5,613 bases of DNA from an uncultured Spartobacteria bacterium (GCA_937901895.1 CALGTD010000054.1:1-5613); one strand, 5' to 3'; shown: positions 1 through 5,613, numbered from the stretch's first letter. Notes: generated by a model from the letters alone, not told the origin. Numbers and translations are program-made.

Positions 1-54
1 CAAAATCCGTCGCCCCTTAAAGGCGTGTGGGTTCGAGACCCTCTCCGGGCACCA
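1..54 (+). tRNA. tRNA-Leu (anticodon CAA), 3' part only
   Basis: The 5' half lies before the window. What remains folds as a class II tRNA. Bases 1-3 CAA are the anticodon, followed by AA and the 3' arm of the anticodon stem (6-10). The long variable arm pairs CGCC (11-14) with GGCG (22-25). The T arm is 27-31 / 39-43 around the loop TTCGAGA (32-38). The 3' acceptor strand TCCGGGC (44-50) is followed by discriminator A (51) and an encoded CCA (52-54). A long variable arm with discriminator A points to leucine rather than serine, and the strand resembles bacterial tRNA-Leu genes whose 5' end is GCCCGGA. The anticodon follows from alignment with the bacterial Leu(UAA) pattern, where the base before AAAA is the first anticodon base; here it is C. 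One T-stem pair (28-42) is T-T, a minor oddity. Confidence 0.9.
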
Positions 55-210
55 CTCTCTCACCGACGAACTCGCTCTCGCACCCGTGGCGCCGATGTTC
101 GGCCACGGCGGACTAAGCCAAATCGAAGACGACGAAGCGGAAGAAACCGGCACCGCGCCATCTTCGCTTTCAGCCTTTCAGCTCCACCGCATTTCCGCTT
201 TTACTCCGCC
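55..210. other. intergenic stretch between tRNA-Leu and the ligase-like gene
   Basis: No convincing gene lies here. Plus-strand frame 1 is open throughout, but its translation is strongly arginine-rich (15 or more Arg in the first 45 codons) and begins inside the tRNA. This is the signature of a GC-rich noncoding stretch read in frame, not of a protein. A second open frame from a GTG at 86 also lacks any recognisable pattern. The stretch holds a 7-bp inverted repeat at 84-108 (listed separately). I see no clear -35/-10 pair for the downstream gene, so its promoter is unknown; read-through from the tRNA is possible. Confidence 0.5.
84..108 (+). repeat. 7-bp inverted repeat (hairpin) downstream of tRNA-Leu
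   Basis: CCGTGGC (84-90) and GCCACGG (102-108) are perfect reverse complements around an 11-base loop, 30 bases after the tRNA CCA end. A GC-rich stem in this place could end or protect the tRNA transcript. There is no T-run after it (the next bases are CGGACTAAG), so it is not a classical intrinsic terminator. In GC-rich DNA a 7-bp stem can also arise by chance. Confidence 0.3.
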
Positions 211-1689
211 GTGGATCCATCGCTTCGCTCGACCAGCGCCGTTCATCGCTTCCGCAGCACCGAACCTCGTCAACCGCTGCACCCGCGCGAAAAACTCCTG
301 CTCGGGATCATCGTCGCTCATCTAAGCTTTTTGCCATGGGCATTGGGAACGGCCCCTCTCTGGGCCCAGCTCATCAGCTTAGCGTTCGCTTTTCTCGGAT
401 TCATCGTAGCACTCTCCCCGCGGTATTACACCTCGGAGCTTGCTGGTGGTCCGCCCTTCAGTCTCCTGACTTGGCCAAAGCTCCTTCGTTTCCCGTTATT
501 CTGGGTCGGGCTCGCACTGTTCGCATATATAGCTCTCCAAGGATTCAATCCCGCTTGGGAATACATCGAGCGGGATCGCCTTTGGTGGATGCAGCAAATT
601 CCTCACATTGATTGGTTGCCGCAAGGCACCCGCAATCCGTTCCGTTTGGGAGGACCTTGGCGCCTCCTTCTCATCTACGCTTCAGCATGGTTGGTGGTGT
701 GCTCGATTTGGGTAGGATTTACCCGGCGTCGAACGCTCCGCTATCTCCTCGTGGCGCTGATTTCCAACGGCGTGCTTTTTACGGCATTTGCGTTGCTACA
801 ACGCCTGACCGACGCGAAACAGATTTACTGGTCGTGGACATCTCCGAATGCGTCTTTTTTCGGAAGCTTCATCTACAAGAATCACGCGGGGGCCTACCTC
901 CTTTTGATTTTGGGAGCAACCTGTGCGCTGGCAGCTTGGCACTACGTTCGCGGCCGGCGGAAGCTCGAGAAATCTACCCCCGTAGGAGTCCTCGTGTTCT
1001 TCGCGACAATCTTGGCGGTGGCGATTTATGTCAGCTACGCGCGGGGCGCCACCTTGTTCGCGGCCCTTTTCCTCGCTTTCGCCGCAGGTGTCGCACTCGT
1101 TCTGCACTGGCGGCAACCGGCCGAACTTCGCAAGCCGTTCGTCGGCGTCGTATTTCTCCTTGGGCTGGGTGCATTCCTATACGTGGGGGCTGACTCGCTC
1201 TCTGCGGAGCGTGCCTGGCGCCGCCTTCAACGCATTGCTGACGCCAGCGATGTTACGATCGGGTCCCGCCAAGCCGCTGCACGGGCCGCTTTCGACATGT
1301 TCAAAGACAACTGGGCTTGGGGCACCGGTGCCGGCAGCTTCCGCTTCCTTTTCCCCGCCTATCAGCAAAATTACCCTGAGATTTTCGAAGCGAGAAAACA
1401 CCGTCAGTTCTGGGATTTCGCCCACAACGACATCATCCAAATACCCGCGGAACTCGGCGCCTTCGGTATCGCGGTGATTGCCTTCGGGTTCTGCTTCTGG
1501 CTGTGGAGGCTGCTCAGCGTGAAGTTCATCCGCTCGCCGTTGAGCGTCCTCCTCGTCGGCTGCGCGGTTGTCTTGGTCGCGCATTCGTGGACCGACTTTC
1601 TCTTCTACAATCCCGCCATTCTCATCACTTGGTGCAGCCTCTGGCCCATCGCTGCCTTGTGGCCGGCTCTTGAAGAGCGGCGGCGATGA
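211..1689 (+). CDS. O-antigen ligase / Wzy-C family polytopic membrane protein
   Basis: A protein of 492 aa with about 12 predicted membrane helices (roughly residues 27-47, 50-70, 93-110, 151-170, 176-195, 225-244, 256-274, 280-299, 310-326, 416-434, 444-459, 465-485). Family signatures are visible: K-N-H-A-G at 223-227 (compare RNHFAGY), SYARGA at 275-280, an IGSRQAA..MFKDN stretch near 351-367, GTGAGSFRFLFPAYQ at 371-385, and AHNDIIQIPAELG at 404-416 with conserved His405 in the large periplasmic loop. Members join undecaprenyl-linked glycan to lipid A core (WaaL), polymerise repeat units (Wzy), or transfer glycan to proteins (PglL); sequence alone does not separate these. GTG 211 is chosen because it keeps the first helix whole and drops an Arg-rich extension that reaches into the tRNA (open to GTG 25). 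No clear Shine-Dalgarno supports it; TTG 331 would cut into helix 1. It converges on the sugar-nucleotide operon. The family call is firm; start and exact reaction are not. Confidence 0.85.
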   Translation: MDPSLRSTSAVHRFRSTEPRQPLHPREKLLLGIIVAHLSFLPWALGTAPLWAQLISLAFAFLGFIVALSPRYYTSELAGGPPFSLLTWPKLLRFPLFWVGLALFAYIALQGFNPAWEYIERDRLWWMQQIPHIDWLPQGTRNPFRLGGPWRLLLIYASAWLVVCSIWVGFTRRRTLRYLLVALISNGVLFTAFALLQRLTDAKQIYWSWTSPNASFFGSFIYKNHAGAYLLLILGATCALAAWHYVRGRRKLEKSTPVGVLVFFATILAVAIYVSYARGATLFAALFLAFAAGVALVLHWRQPAELRKPFVGVVFLLGLGAFLYVGADSLSAERAWRRLQRIADASDVTIGSRQAAARAAFDMFKDNWAWGTGAGSFRFLFPAYQQNYPEIFEARKHRQFWDFAHNDIIQIPAELGAFGIAVIAFGFCFWLWRLLSVKFIRSPLSVLLVGCAVVLVAHSWTDFLFYNPAILITWCSLWPIAALWPALEERRR

Positions 1690-1733
1690 CGGCGGCACAC
1701 GCCCGCAGTGCGCGCATCGCGGCTGGCCTCCTG
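1690..1733. other. 44-base gap between convergent genes
   Basis: This is the space between the stop of the ligase-like gene and the stop of the dehydratase gene on the opposite strand. It contains the palindrome TGCGCGCA (1708-1715) flanked by CCGC/GCGG, but no T-tract on either strand, so I see no convincing terminator. Transcripts from both sides may run into each other. Confidence 0.5.
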
Positions 1734-3590
1734 CTACTCCAAGTGAGGCGTGTATTCCTGAACAAATTGCTTCAACTGCAATTTGATCTCCGGCGGCTCT
1801 AGCTCGTGGAGTTTGGTTTCAAGCTCCGCCACGGCGGTCGTCGCCGCACCGAGATCCGCAGCCTCTTTCCTCACAAAACGCATGATTTTCGGATGCGCGG
1901 TGGGCTGGTGATCTTCGTCCCGGTGCTGAAGCTCCTCGAACAACTTTTCGCCCGGTTTCAAGCCTGTGAACCGTATTTCGATGTCTTCGCCCGGCTTATA
2001 GCCGCTGAGTTCGATCATCTGTCGGGCCAAATCGACGATCTTCACCGGCTGCCCCATATCGAGCACGAAGATCTCGCCACCGCGCCCTAGCACGCTGCTT
2101 TGCAACACGAGCCCGACAGCCTCCGGGATCGTCATGAAATAACGCGTCACCTCTGGATGAGTGACACTCACCGGCCCGCCCATCGCGATCTGGCGCTTGA
2201 AGATCGGAATCACACTGCCTGACGAGCCGAGAACATTGCCGAATCGCACGGCCACAAACCGCGTTTTCGGATGATCCGCCTGTATCGCCTGCAATTGAAT
2301 TTCCGCGAGGCGCTTCGTTGCACCCATGACGCTGGTCGGATTGATCGCCTTGTCGGTGGAAATGAACACGAACTCGCTGACTCCGAAATGTCCCGCCAAC
2401 TGAGCGAGCAAACGCGTCCCCATCACGTTGTTTCGAAACGCCTCGGCAGGCTGCCGCTCCATCAAGTAAACGTGTTTGTGAGCCGCCGCGTGAAACACCA
2501 CCTCGGGTCGATAGCGCGAGTAGATGAACTCCATCCGCGGCCGGTCGAGGATGTCCGCCACCAGCGGCAGCGCGACGGCACCAACACCCATTTCATTCAG
2601 CTCCTGCTCGATGAGGAACAACGCCGCCTCCGACTGCTCCACCATCAGCAGACGCTTGGGATTGAAATGCGCGATTTGCCGGCACAGCTCGCTTCCGATG
2701 CTGCCACCCGCTCCCGTCACCATGATGCATTTGCCGGCGATCAGATTGCGAATGGCCTCGTTATCGAGGTTCACCGGTTCGCGTCCGAGCAAGTCCTGCA
2801 CCTCGACCGGACGAAGCCGGCTCGCCCGCACCTTCCCCGACGCGAGTTCGTCGATGCCGGGAAGCGTCTCCACCTTGAGCCCACGACGCTTCATCAATAG
2901 CACAACCTCCCGCACGCGTCGCGCCGGAGCGGTCGGCATCGCAATAACCACTTTCGTGATCGCGGGCGGGGGATCCATGCTGGCGATTGATTCGGGCGGT
3001 CCGACGACCGGCACCCCGTGCACGCGTTTGCCATGCTTCCGGGTATCATCGTCGAAGAAGAACACGGGTTTGAACCCTCGCGAAGGTTGCGTGACGAATT
3101 CCTTCGCAAGCGACGCGCCTGCATCGCCCGCCCCCACGATTGCAATCCGCTCCTGCGGAACCTGATCGCTCCCGCGCAGCATGGAGAAACGTTCGCGATA
3201 GATGCGCGCACCCAGTCGCACCGAACAAAGTCCGCCGATACTGAGAAAATAATCGACCAGCAGAACGCCGCGAGGCGGAGCGAGATCTGCGGATCCAAGT
3301 GAGCGCGCCGCAAACAACAACCCGCTCGCCGTCGTCATCGCCCAGATCACGCGTAGCAGATCGGGAAGACTGAAATATCGCATCACGCTGCCGAATTGGC
3401 GGACGAAAATCAGCGCACCGATCTTCAGTCCCACGACCCCCCAGACTAGCCTCAAACGTTCGTTCTGAAATGCAGGCGGAACGACGAAATCGAAACGAAT
3501 CTCATACGAGAGCCCGAATGCGATCCAGAGCACCGAGGCGTAAACGAACGCCAAAAACAGGGAATTTCGATTGCGAGCGAGATTGAACAT
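1734..3590 (-). CDS. membrane-bound UDP-GlcNAc 4,6-dehydratase (PglF/WbpM/CapD-type nucleoside-diphosphate sugar epimerase/dehydratase)
   Basis: A 618-aa protein, the usual length for long-form CapD/WbpM/PglF proteins. Four N-terminal membrane helices (about 10-29, 47-66, 79-98, 108-125) precede a first Rossmann domain with IVGAGDAG at 151-158. The catalytic SDR domain begins with TGAGGSIGSE at 292-301. Further signatures are FHAAAHKHVYLMER (366-379), STDKAINPTSVMGATK (411-426), RFGNVLGSSGSV (449-460) and LKPGEKLFEEL (544-554). The usual YxxxK is MxxxK here (Met422, Lys426) with Thr412-Asp413-Lys414 nearby, the pattern known from WbpM and PglF, which make UDP-4-keto-6-deoxy-GlcNAc with retained C5 configuration using bound NAD(P)+. 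It is the last gene of the three-gene operon. Its start follows the transferase stop by 6 bases, and an AGGA overlapping that stop codon lies 4 bases before the ATG, which supports this start and suggests translational coupling. The substrate is inferred from the family; the family itself is certain. Confidence 0.93.
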   Translation of the reverse strand: MFNLARNRNSLFLAFVYASVLWIAFGLSYEIRFDFVVPPAFQNERLRLVWGVVGLKIGALIFVRQFGSVMRYFSLPDLLRVIWAMTTASGLLFAARSLGSADLAPPRGVLLVDYFLSIGGLCSVRLGARIYRERFSMLRGSDQVPQERIAIVGAGDAGASLAKEFVTQPSRGFKPVFFFDDDTRKHGKRVHGVPVVGPPESIASMDPPPAITKVVIAMPTAPARRVREVVLLMKRRGLKVETLPGIDELASGKVRASRLRPVEVQDLLGREPVNLDNEAIRNLIAGKCIMVTGAGGSIGSELCRQIAHFNPKRLLMVEQSEAALFLIEQELNEMGVGAVALPLVADILDRPRMEFIYSRYRPEVVFHAAAHKHVYLMERQPAEAFRNNVMGTRLLAQLAGHFGVSEFVFISTDKAINPTSVMGATKRLAEIQLQAIQADHPKTRFVAVRFGNVLGSSGSVIPIFKRQIAMGGPVSVTHPEVTRYFMTIPEAVGLVLQSSVLGRGGEIFVLDMGQPVKIVDLARQMIELSGYKPGEDIEIRFTGLKPGEKLFEELQHRDEDHQPTAHPKIMRFVRKEAADLGAATTAVAELETKLHELEPPEIKLQLKQFVQEYTPHLE

Positions 3591-3594
3591 TTGG

Positions 3595-3598
3595 TCCT
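3595..3598 (-). promoter_or_regulatory. Shine-Dalgarno of the dehydratase gene, overlapping the upstream stop codon
   Basis: On the minus strand the sequence reads TAGGACCAAATG. TAG is the stop of the phosphoglycosyl transferase, AGGA is the likely ribosome binding site, and ATG starts the dehydratase after a short spacer of 4 bases. The shared bases suggest that a ribosome ending the first gene restarts on the second. Confidence 0.6.
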
Positions 3599-4214
3599 AC
3601 TTTCCCGCTCCCACCGGAGACGACTCGGCTCCCCTGAACTCAGGCATGGTCGCATCCCCCGGAGCACTCACGCCGTCGCGACGAAGCACAATCGCAAACG
3701 TCCGCCCAAGGATTTGTAAATCGAGCCAAAAGCTGCGGCGTTCCACATAGCGAACATCGAGCGCGAACTTCTGCTCCCAGCTTAGCGCATTTCTTCCCTC
3801 CACCTGCGCCAAGCCGGTCAATCCCGGTCTGACTTCGTGACGACGCGCCTGCTCCGGCGTGTAGCGCGAAAGATACTGCACGAGCAAGGGCCGCGGCCCT
3901 ACCAGACTCATATCCCCACGAAGCACATTCCAGATTTCGGGGAGTTCATCCGGCGATGTGGCGCGCAGCCACCGGCCAAAGCGGGTCAGCCGCTCGGCGT
4001 CCGGCAGCAGCCGACCATTGGCGTCGCGCGCGTCCTTCATGGAGCGAAATTTCACCAGTTCAAAGATCCTTCCGTGCAACCCCGGGCGCCGCTGGCGAAA
4101 GAGCACCGGCGATCCGAGTTGAACCCGCACGAGAATCGCGACCACCGCCATCAGCGGCCCCCACAACGGCGCCGTCAGCACCACCACACCGATGTCGAAC
4201 GCACGCTTCAGCAT
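3597..4214 (-). CDS. small (PglC-type) undecaprenyl-phosphate sugar phosphotransferase
   Basis: A 205-aa monotopic phosphoglycosyl transferase of the bacterial sugar transferase family (Pfam PF02397). One N-terminal hydrophobic segment (about 8-30, with Pro16 and Pro20) fits the re-entrant helix of PglC. Then come VLFRQRRPGLHGRIFELVKFRSM (residues 37-59), TSPDELPEIWNVLRGDMSLVGPRP (86-109) with the catalytic Asp89-Glu90 pair, and VRPGLTGLAQVEGRN (128-142). There are no extra N-terminal helices as in WbaP or WcaJ, so this is the minimal form. The C-terminal tail GVSAPGDATMPEFRG (181-195) resembles that of PglC/EpsL-like proteins. Members move a sugar phosphate from a UDP-sugar to undecaprenyl phosphate, starting glycan assembly at the inner face of the inner membrane. 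Its ATG lies inside the end of the aminotransferase gene (ATGCTGA, 7-base overlap), with no good Shine-Dalgarno, so translation is probably coupled. The sugar is inferred from its neighbours to be a 4-amino- or 4-acetamido-6-deoxy-HexNAc. Confidence 0.93.
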   Translation of the reverse strand: MLKRAFDIGVVVLTAPLWGPLMAVVAILVRVQLGSPVLFRQRRPGLHGRIFELVKFRSMKDARDANGRLLPDAERLTRFGRWLRATSPDELPEIWNVLRGDMSLVGPRPLLVQYLSRYTPEQARRHEVRPGLTGLAQVEGRNALSWEQKFALDVRYVERRSFWLDLQILGRTFAIVLRRDGVSAPGDATMPEFRGAESSPVGAGK

Positions 4215-5374
4215 ACCGCACCGATCTTCTCTTGGCGCGCGCAGCGCCGCACCACGTCGATGACCCGCTCCTGGTCTTCACGACTCAAGCTCGATCCCGA
4301 CGGCAAACACAGACCTCGCTCGAAAAGATCCTCACCCACCATCCCGCCGTAGCATTCACATCCGGCAAACACCGGCTGAAGATGCATCGGTTTCCAAACC
4401 GGTCGGGCTTCGATGTTTTCCGCCGCGAGCGCGACTCGCACCTGCTCCCGATCCGCACCGAATGCCTCCGGCGTGATCAACACGCACGTCAACCAGCGCG
4501 TCGACCGGCTATACGCCGCTTCCGGCATGAACTCGATCCCCGGCATTCCTCCGAGTTGCTCTCGATAGATTTCGAAGATCCGTCGCCTCGCGTCCACCCG
4601 CTGATCCAACACCTGCAACTGCCCTCGCCCGATTCCGGCGAGAACATTGCTCAGCCGGTAATTGAACCCGATCTGCGAGTGTTCGTAATGCGGCGCCGGG
4701 TCGCGAGCCTGCGTCGACAGAAATCGCGCCTGATCGGCGATCTTGGCCTCATTGGTCACCAGCATCCCACCTCCCGAGGTCGTGATAATCTTGTTCCCGT
4801 TAAAGGAAAAGAAGCCCGTCCATCCTCGTGTCCCAGGCGAAATTGGTCCGCCGCTTCCGAGATAACGCGCTCCAAGCGCTTCCGCCGCATCCTCAATGAG
4901 CGGCACCTGATATTCCCCGCAAAGCTCTACAATGCGGTCCAAGTTTGCGCACTGGCCATACAGATGCACCGCCACAACCGCTTTCGGCAAGCGCCCCTTC
5001 TTTGCCCGATCTCGCAACGCTTCTGCCAAAAGCTCCGTATCGATATTCCAGCTCGTCCTGTCACTGTCGATGAACACCGGCGCCGCCCCTTCGTAAATGA
5101 TCGGGTTCGCACTAGCCGCGAAAGTCAGATCCGAGCAAAATACTTCATCCCCCCTCCCCACGCCCAGCATCCGCAAGCTGAGATGCAGCGCCGCTGTTCC
5201 CGACGATAGCGCCACCGCATGTCGCACTCCTACCTTTTGTGCAAACTCCTGCTCAAATGCATCCACATGCGGTCCCACCGGCGCAATCCAGTTCGTGGCA
5301 AACGCCTCCCGCACGAGCGCGAACTCCGCGTCGCCAAGATGCGGTGGTGAGAGGTAAATGCGGTCGGAGCACAT
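4208..5374 (-). CDS. DegT/DnrJ/EryC1/StrS-family PLP aminotransferase, PglE/EpsN-like (UDP-sugar 4-aminotransferase)
   Basis: A 388-aa protein, close to PglE in length. It starts with IYLSPPHLGDAE (6-17), typical of the subgroup. SSGTAALHL (57-65) holds the phosphate-binding Ser-Gly-Thr, EDAAEALGA (161-169) has Asp162 for the pyridine nitrogen, and FSFNGNKIITTSGGGML (189-205) carries Lys195, the expected Schiff-base lysine. GFNYRLSNVLAGIGRGQL (236-253) follows. The FNGNK form separates it from ArnB-like relatives (FHPVK) and places it with PglE, LegC and EpsN. These enzymes move an amino group from glutamate to C4 of a UDP-4-keto-6-deoxy sugar, which matches the dehydratase encoded two genes downstream. 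It is the first gene of the operon. The ATG is fixed by the conserved N-terminus and an in-frame TAG 18 bases upstream of it. A strong Shine-Dalgarno-like AAGGAGGG lies unusually far away, 22 bases upstream (see findings). The exact keto-sugar is inferred. Confidence 0.92.
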   Translation of the reverse strand: MCSDRIYLSPPHLGDAEFALVREAFATNWIAPVGPHVDAFEQEFAQKVGVRHAVALSSGTAALHLSLRMLGVGRGDEVFCSDLTFAASANPIIYEGAAPVFIDSDRTSWNIDTELLAEALRDRAKKGRLPKAVVAVHLYGQCANLDRIVELCGEYQVPLIEDAAEALGARYLGSGGPISPGTRGWTGFFSFNGNKIITTSGGGMLVTNEAKIADQARFLSTQARDPAPHYEHSQIGFNYRLSNVLAGIGRGQLQVLDQRVDARRRIFEIYREQLGGMPGIEFMPEAAYSRSTRWLTCVLITPEAFGADREQVRVALAAENIEARPVWKPMHLQPVFAGCECYGGMVGEDLFERGLCLPSGSSLSREDQERVIDVVRRCARQEKIGAVC

Positions 5375-5382
5375 GCTATGTG
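5370..5382 (-). promoter_or_regulatory. small hairpin containing the aminotransferase start codon
   Basis: On the minus strand CACAT-AGC-ATGTG forms a 5-bp stem with a 3-base loop, and the ATG of the aminotransferase is in the 3' arm. It could slow initiation or be chance; with 5 pairs it is weak alone. Confidence 0.25.
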
Positions 5383-5396
5383 GGGGTTTTTCCTAG

Positions 5397-5404
5397 CCCT
5401 CCTT
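5397..5404 (-). promoter_or_regulatory. Shine-Dalgarno-like AAGGAGGG far upstream of the aminotransferase start
   Basis: The minus strand reads AAGGAGGG, a near-perfect anti-16S match, but 22 bases separate it from the ATG at 5374 where 5-9 are usual. No ATG, GTG or TTG lies at the usual distance after it. Just downstream is CCCCC (minus strand, 5387-5383), which could pair with the GGG. Confidence 0.35.
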
Positions 5405-5471
5405 GGGGATTGCAAGCACCACGCGAATGCGATCCCGCTCTTTTCAGTCGCTCAACAGTTTGCCAAACAAG

Positions 5472-5491
5472 GAAGTTGGGACGCCAACCCC
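5472..5491 (-). terminator. possible weak terminator after the right-edge gene
   Basis: In the minus-strand transcript GGGGUUGG (from 5491-5484) pairs with CCAACUUC (from 5479-5472) around the loop CGUC: 8 pairs, two of them G-U. In the plus-strand transcript those two become A-C mismatches, so the hairpin favours minus-strand RNA. It lies 7 bases after the TGA of the edge gene. The bases after it (CTTGTTTGG) are only moderately T-rich, hence the low confidence. Confidence 0.3.
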
Positions 5492-5498
5492 TCGGGAA

Positions 5499-5613
5499 TC
5501 ACTGGCCGAGGCCGTCGAAGCGCATCAGCTCGATGCCCGAGGCTTCGGCCCAATCGCCATCCTGTTGACTTTGGACGCGCACGCCGATGGCCACCCACTC
5601 CGCGCCCTCCGGA
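5499..5613 (-). CDS. C-terminal end of an unidentified protein (partial, runs off the window)
   Basis: The last 37 codons and a TGA stop of a minus-strand frame. The translation has a mixed, protein-like composition (it includes EWVAIGVRVQSQQDGDW and ends in ELMRFDGLGQ), and about 84% of third codon positions are G or C. I do not recognise the family; nothing in this short tail allows a function. It lies in the same direction as the operon, 124 bases upstream of the aminotransferase start, with a possible weak terminator between. A competing plus-strand frame (ATG at 5427, open to the window end) cannot be ruled out, but its first 25 codons have poor codon composition and no Shine-Dalgarno. 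Confidence 0.5.
   Translation of the reverse strand, partial: PEGAEWVAIGVRVQSQQDGDWAEASGIELMRFDGLGQ

Larger units (their letters stand above)
5375..5498. other. leader / intergenic region upstream of the three-gene operon
   Basis: This is the 124-base gap between the aminotransferase start and the stop of the probable upstream gene. It should hold the operon promoter if the upstream hairpin ends transcription. TTG-type hexamers are present on the minus strand, but I cannot point to a -35/-10 pair with good spacing. It contains the distant Shine-Dalgarno-like sequence and a possible weak terminator, each listed separately. Confidence 0.4.

Noticed and set aside
1..54. tRNA-Leu 3' end as an attachment site for an integrated island carrying the polysaccharide genes
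   Set aside because: No second copy of the tRNA 3' end, no integrase and no composition break is visible in the window.
86..325. Plus-strand frame from GTG 86 (79 codons)
   Set aside because: Mostly overlaps the ligase gene in another frame, and the translation has no recognisable domain, signal or membrane pattern.
2271..3165. Two plus-strand open frames of about 210 codons opposite the dehydratase
   Set aside because: They are antisense to conserved parts of the dehydratase and have no recognisable protein features.
3956..5209. Long plus-strand open frame of 417 codons opposite the aminotransferase and transferase genes
   Set aside because: Very rich in Arg, Pro, His and Ser with no motif, lying antisense to two clearly identified genes. 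It is a shadow of their GC-rich third positions.
5370..5390. Plus-strand hairpin CACAT-gct-ATGTG followed by GGGG and TTTTT, like an intrinsic terminator
   Set aside because: No plus-strand gene ends near here, the stem has only 5 pairs, and four G separate it from the T-run.
5427..5613. Plus-strand ORF from ATG 5427, open to the window end
   Set aside because: Its second half has acceptable codons, but the first part is poor in GC at third positions, no Shine-Dalgarno precedes the ATG, and the opposite strand gives a more protein-like translation. It is kept as an alternative only.

Overview
The window carries a surface-polysaccharide / protein-glycosylation locus next to a tRNA gene. The organism looks like a GC-rich (about 58-60% by eye) Gram-negative-type bacterium. 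The style of the ligase-like protein (an 'HIDWLPQ' segment before the core) and of the long membrane dehydratase reminds me of Verrucomicrobiota, perhaps Opitutales. That is an impression from protein style, not a demonstrated placement.

Layout from left to right. Positions 1-54 are the 3' part of a tRNA-Leu (anticodon CAA) with an encoded CCA end. After about 150 bases with no convincing gene, a plus-strand gene (211-1689) encodes a membrane protein with about 12 helices, of the O-antigen ligase / Wzy-C family. It converges, with a gap of 44 bases, on a minus-strand operon that reads from right to left: a PglE/EpsN-type PLP aminotransferase (5374-4208), a PglC-type small phosphoglycosyl transferase (4214-3597, start overlapping the previous gene by 7 bases), and a PglF/WbpM/CapD-type membrane-bound UDP-GlcNAc 4,6-dehydratase (3590-1734, 6 bases downstream). 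To the right is a noncoding leader of about 125 bases, then what is probably the last 37 codons of another minus-strand gene running off the window.

How the genes fit together (inference from families). The dehydratase would make UDP-4-keto-6-deoxy-GlcNAc and the aminotransferase would convert it to UDP-4-amino-4,6-dideoxy-GlcNAc. The phosphoglycosyl transferase would load the resulting sugar phosphate onto undecaprenyl phosphate as the first sugar of a lipid-linked glycan. The convergent ligase-like protein would act at the other end of the pathway, joining or transferring the finished glycan on the periplasmic side. The acetyltransferase (PglD/EpsM) that would complete a di-N-acetylbacillosamine route is not in this window, and the tight gene junctions leave no room for it between these three genes.

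I see no insertion sequence, CRISPR array, integrase or phage gene, and no evidence of a previously undescribed system. The points most worth a second look are the missing acetyltransferase, the unusual translation-initiation region of the aminotransferase, and a small ORF overlapping the ligase stop codon.
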